Source: Acidimicrobiia bacterium (lineage in GTDB: Bacteria > Actinomycetota > Acidimicrobiia > Spongiisociales > UBA5794). From it: 64,000 nucleotides of DNA. The position numbers and the translations under genes were made by a program. The stretch spans positions 372,001 through 436,000 of the forward strand of contig JAWKJB010000002.1 of the NCBI GenBank assembly GCA_041393965.1, given 5' to 3'. The stretch's first letter is position 1; every line of letters begins with the position of its first letter. The notes under the pieces are model-generated. The model was not told where the DNA came from and did not search any database. It saw only the letters and a list, made by a program, of their open reading frames with translations. Of the stretch, positions 61,885 through 64,000 are shown in pieces.

Positions 61885-62571
61885 GTGACCGTCGACATCA
61901 CGGGACTCCTCGCAACCCACGAATTCGGCCCCGGCATCGGGGAGGAGCGGCCTCTCTTCATCGCCATCGCCGGTGGCTCCGGTTCCGGCAAGACGACGAT
62001 CGCCAAGTCTGTTGTCGATCTCGTCGGCAAGGACAAGGTGATCTACATCCAGCAGGATGCGTATTACCGCGACAACGCACTTCTGCCAATGCGCGATCGC
62101 GAGAGGATCAACTACGACCATCCCGACTCGCTCGAACTCGAGCTGTTGATCGCTCACCTCGACACCCTGCGATCGGGCCAAGCCATCGAGCGCCCCGTCT
62201 ACGACTTCTCGACGCATACGAGAACGCCGGCAACCATCACGCTCGTGCCCCAGCCTGCCGTGATCGTCGAGGGCATCCTTGTGCTCTCCGATCCCGGGCT
62301 CCGTAGCCGATTCGATCTACGCGTCTACATCGACACCGATGCCGACCTGCGCCTGATCCGGCGACTGAACCGTGACATCATCGAACGCGGCCGGACGATG
62401 GATTCCGTCCTGCTGCAATACGAGACGACCGTGCGGCCGATGCACGACCGGTTCGTCGAACCGTCGAAGCGGTACGCCGACATCATCATCCCCGAAGGTA
62501 TCAACAGTGGGGCGATCGGCACGGTGTCGCTGATGATCCGCCATTTCCTTGAGCGGCCGAGCGTTCAGTGA
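61885..62571 (+). CDS. udk: Uridine kinase
   Basis: 228 aa P-loop kinase. Walker A GGSGSGKTT, the substrate loop QQDAYYRDN, VYDFSTHTR and the RRLNRDIIERGR lid are conserved. It phosphorylates uridine and cytidine for salvage. GTG 61885 is favoured by the -10 spacing. Its last 71 nt overlap the SGNH gene convergently. Confidence 0.93.
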   Translation: MTVDITGLLATHEFGPGIGEERPLFIAIAGGSGSGKTTIAKSVVDLVGKDKVIYIQQDAYYRDNALLPMRDRERINYDHPDSLELELLIAHLDTLRSGQAIERPVYDFSTHTRTPATITLVPQPAVIVEGILVLSDPGLRSRFDLRVYIDTDADLRLIRRLNRDIIERGRTMDSVLLQYETTVRPMHDRFVEPSKRYADIIIPEGINSGAIGTVSLMIRHFLERPSVQ

Positions 62572-63331
62572 TTGCCGGCGCGGACTGTGATTGCCACAGG
62601 TCCACCAGATGGTCCGCAACCGGCCGGGCGACGGACGCGAACAGCATGTGGCCCGACGCCGATGCGTGGAACAGGTCGCCCGCAAACATGCTTGGATGCT
62701 CCTCGAACCACGGATGCATGACATCCCACGCGTTCGACTTGACGGCGTGCGGGTATCGGGCCGCTACCCGTGCGATTGCGCGATCCATGGCTCGGGCTCT
62801 GATTCGGGCGACGCCGCGGACAACCTCGGGGAATCGTGGGATCGTGCCGAGATCGCCGACACCGGAAAGACCAACGGCGGGAACCGCAGCATGGAGGCGA
62901 GCGACGATGCGATCGTACTCCGACTCGAAACGGGGCACCGGTGTGCCGCGTAGAGCGTCGTTGGAACCGACTGAGAGGTACGCGATGTCTGGGGAAAGCG
63001 AGATCGCCTGTTCGAGCTGGTTGGCAAGCACATCGCGAGCCTTCGACCCGCCAACGGCGAGACTCGTTGTCCGGACATGGAACCGTTCGCCGAGGTGAAT
63101 GCCGATCTGCCGTGGCCACGATGCGTCGAGAGGCTCGACTCCTGGTGAGGTGATGGAGCTGTCGCCGAGGAACACGAGCCCGAGCGGGGGAGCGTCGGGT
63201 TCTCCAAAGGTGCCGGAGGGATCCTGGTTTGCGAGGCTCGGTAGGTCGTCCCTCCGTATGGCGTGGGCCATCTGGCCAGCAAGGTAGGCGCTGGCGGCGA
63301 GGGACGGCCGAACGAACTTCCACGCGTTCAT
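62501..63331 (-). CDS. SGNH/GDSL-family esterase or lipase
   Basis: 276 aa. Block I GDSSITSPG (catalytic Ser), a Gly region AVGGSKARDV, block III VGSNDA, and block V DLFHASASGH (Asp and His) are all present. The substrate is unknown. The N-terminus has a weak hydrophobic patch but no clear signal peptide. The poorly conserved C-terminal ~25 residues are encoded inside the 3' end of udk on the other strand. Confidence 0.85.
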   Translation of the reverse strand: MNAWKFVRPSLAASAYLAGQMAHAIRRDDLPSLANQDPSGTFGEPDAPPLGLVFLGDSSITSPGVEPLDASWPRQIGIHLGERFHVRTTSLAVGGSKARDVLANQLEQAISLSPDIAYLSVGSNDALRGTPVPRFESEYDRIVARLHAAVPAVGLSGVGDLGTIPRFPEVVRGVARIRARAMDRAIARVAARYPHAVKSNAWDVMHPWFEEHPSMFAGDLFHASASGHMLFASVARPVADHLVDLWQSQSAPAITERSAAQGNGGSSATPCRSPHC

Positions 63332-63377
63332 GGCCCCAATGATCGCGGCATTTTCCGGGTCCGGAAACGGTTTCTCG

Positions 63378-64000
63378 TCAGCGAGGTGTGAGGCGCTTGC
63401 CGATCTTGCGAATCGCGATCGCTCCGAGGATGAACCCGGTTCCCAAGATGAGGTATCCGACCGTGGAGACCCACAGGAGTTCGATGTCGCTTGTCGCGAG
63501 CGTGTCTCCGATCTGGGAGACGACGATGCCGACGATCCAAAACACCCACCACACATCGGAGACCGCCGTTCGCCGCTGTGAACGCCACGAATCACCGATG
63601 GGTTCCTCGAGGTGTGGTTGGGCCATCCGATCGATCTCGTTGATGACGAGCTTGGGAATGACGAAGTTGGCGAGCGGGATGAACCATCCCCCCACGGCCC
63701 ACCCCGAAGACCATGATGTTCGCGAAGGGCCTCTCGACAGCGCAGCCTTGTAGGCGTGGTTGCACCAGATGACGAGCAGGATGAACACGACGAGGGCGCA
63801 GATGGCCCATACTCCCGCGACGGCGTCGCTCGCATCGGCAACATCGAGGACCTCGCTGAACGAGGTCGGACCGCCGTTGCGGTAGTCCTGCCACAAGGCG
63901 TAGGTGCCGAGGTACATGACACCGGCGAGCATGGCCAGAGCCGCTGCGGCGATCTGGAACGCGAACAGCGTGCCGTTGAGCCCGGCGGAGACATACCGGC
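63378..64000 (-). CDS. DUF4328-type membrane protein, 5' end cut by window edge
   Basis: At least 207 codons; the frame stays open to the right edge, so the start is outside. Segments WCNHAYKAAL, SSGWAVGGWFIPLANFVIPK and ISEIDRMA-like INEIDRMAQP match DUF4328 membrane proteins, with about five helices visible. Function unknown. It ends 46 nt before the SGNH gene on the same strand and may be co-transcribed with it. Confidence 0.8.
   Translation of the reverse strand, partial: RYVSAGLNGTLFAFQIAAAALAMLAGVMYLGTYALWQDYRNGGPTSFSEVLDVADASDAVAGVWAICALVVFILLVIWCNHAYKAALSRGPSRTSWSSGWAVGGWFIPLANFVIPKLVINEIDRMAQPHLEEPIGDSWRSQRRTAVSDVWWVFWIVGIVVSQIGDTLATSDIELLWVSTVGYLILGTGFILGAIAIRKIGKRLTPR

Noticed and set aside
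1..64000. CRISPR arrays, tRNA/rRNA genes, toxin-antitoxin pairs, prophage or defence clusters
   Set aside because: I looked for repeats with regular spacing, cloverleaf-type sequences and typical small gene pairs on both strands and found none.

Overview
The window is a gene-dense, high-GC bacterial chromosome segment, most likely from an actinobacterium of the Acidimicrobiia type (inference). Supporting signs are a WhiG-type sigma factor, coenzyme F420 genes (cofG, cofH), a DUF222/HNH '13E12' protein, an actinobacterial LexA box, ImuA/ImuB mutasome proteins, many GTG starts, very short intergenic gaps and many genes that look leaderless. I saw no tRNA, rRNA, CRISPR array, transposase, prophage or replication origin.

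Layout. 1-7.8 kb: a DUF222/HNH gene cut by the left edge under a LexA box, a glycosidase-like lipoprotein, a small membrane protein, the fused acyl-CoA mutase IcmF, and an AMIN/Gmad2-like lipoprotein. 7.8-10.8 kb: overlapping cofG and cofH for the F420 chromophore; CofH carries an unexplained N-terminal extension of about 250 residues. 10.9-14.3 kb: a hemin-type ABC importer (hmuTUV) divergent from a TetR regulator that runs into trmD. 14.3-40.1 kb: a nearly continuous housekeeping block. It holds trmD, rplS, an AlkA-like glycosylase, lepB, yraN, comM, dprA, xerC, whiG, rpsB, tsf, pyrH, frr, cdsA, dxr, site-2 protease, ispG and proS, then rimP, nusA, infB, rbfA, a DHH phosphoesterase, truB and ribF. 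Common neighbours rimM, rnhB and ylxR are absent from their usual positions. 40.1-46.8 kb: an alpha/beta hydrolase, rpsO and pnp with structured leaders, a strong terminator, and tandem phenylacetate-CoA-ligase-like genes. 46.8-54.2 kb: dodecin, a LexA-boxed imuA-imuB cassette without an adjacent dnaE2, an acyltransferase, a YcaQ-type glycosylase, a membrane-anchored unknown, a 5-formyl-THF cyclo-ligase/YbaK fusion and a cysteine hydrolase. 54.2-58.6 kb: a thiamin operon (thiamin pyrophosphokinase plus ABC importer) under a TPP riboswitch that touches its GTG start. 58.6-64 kb: an amino acid permease, a KUP potassium transporter, uridine kinase, an SGNH hydrolase and a DUF4328 membrane protein cut by the right edge.

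How it fits together. DNA damage repair recurs: two identical LexA boxes, ImuA/ImuB, AlkA-like and YcaQ-like glycosylases, ComM/DprA. Cofactor supply is a second theme: F420, hemin, thiamin, FAD and folate.

Two window-wide signals stand out. First, the tetranucleotide ACGT is almost missing: three occurrences by eye where roughly 200 would be expected from base composition. Second, at least fifteen genes have a TANNNT box exactly 6-7 nt before their start codon, the spacing expected for leaderless transcripts.
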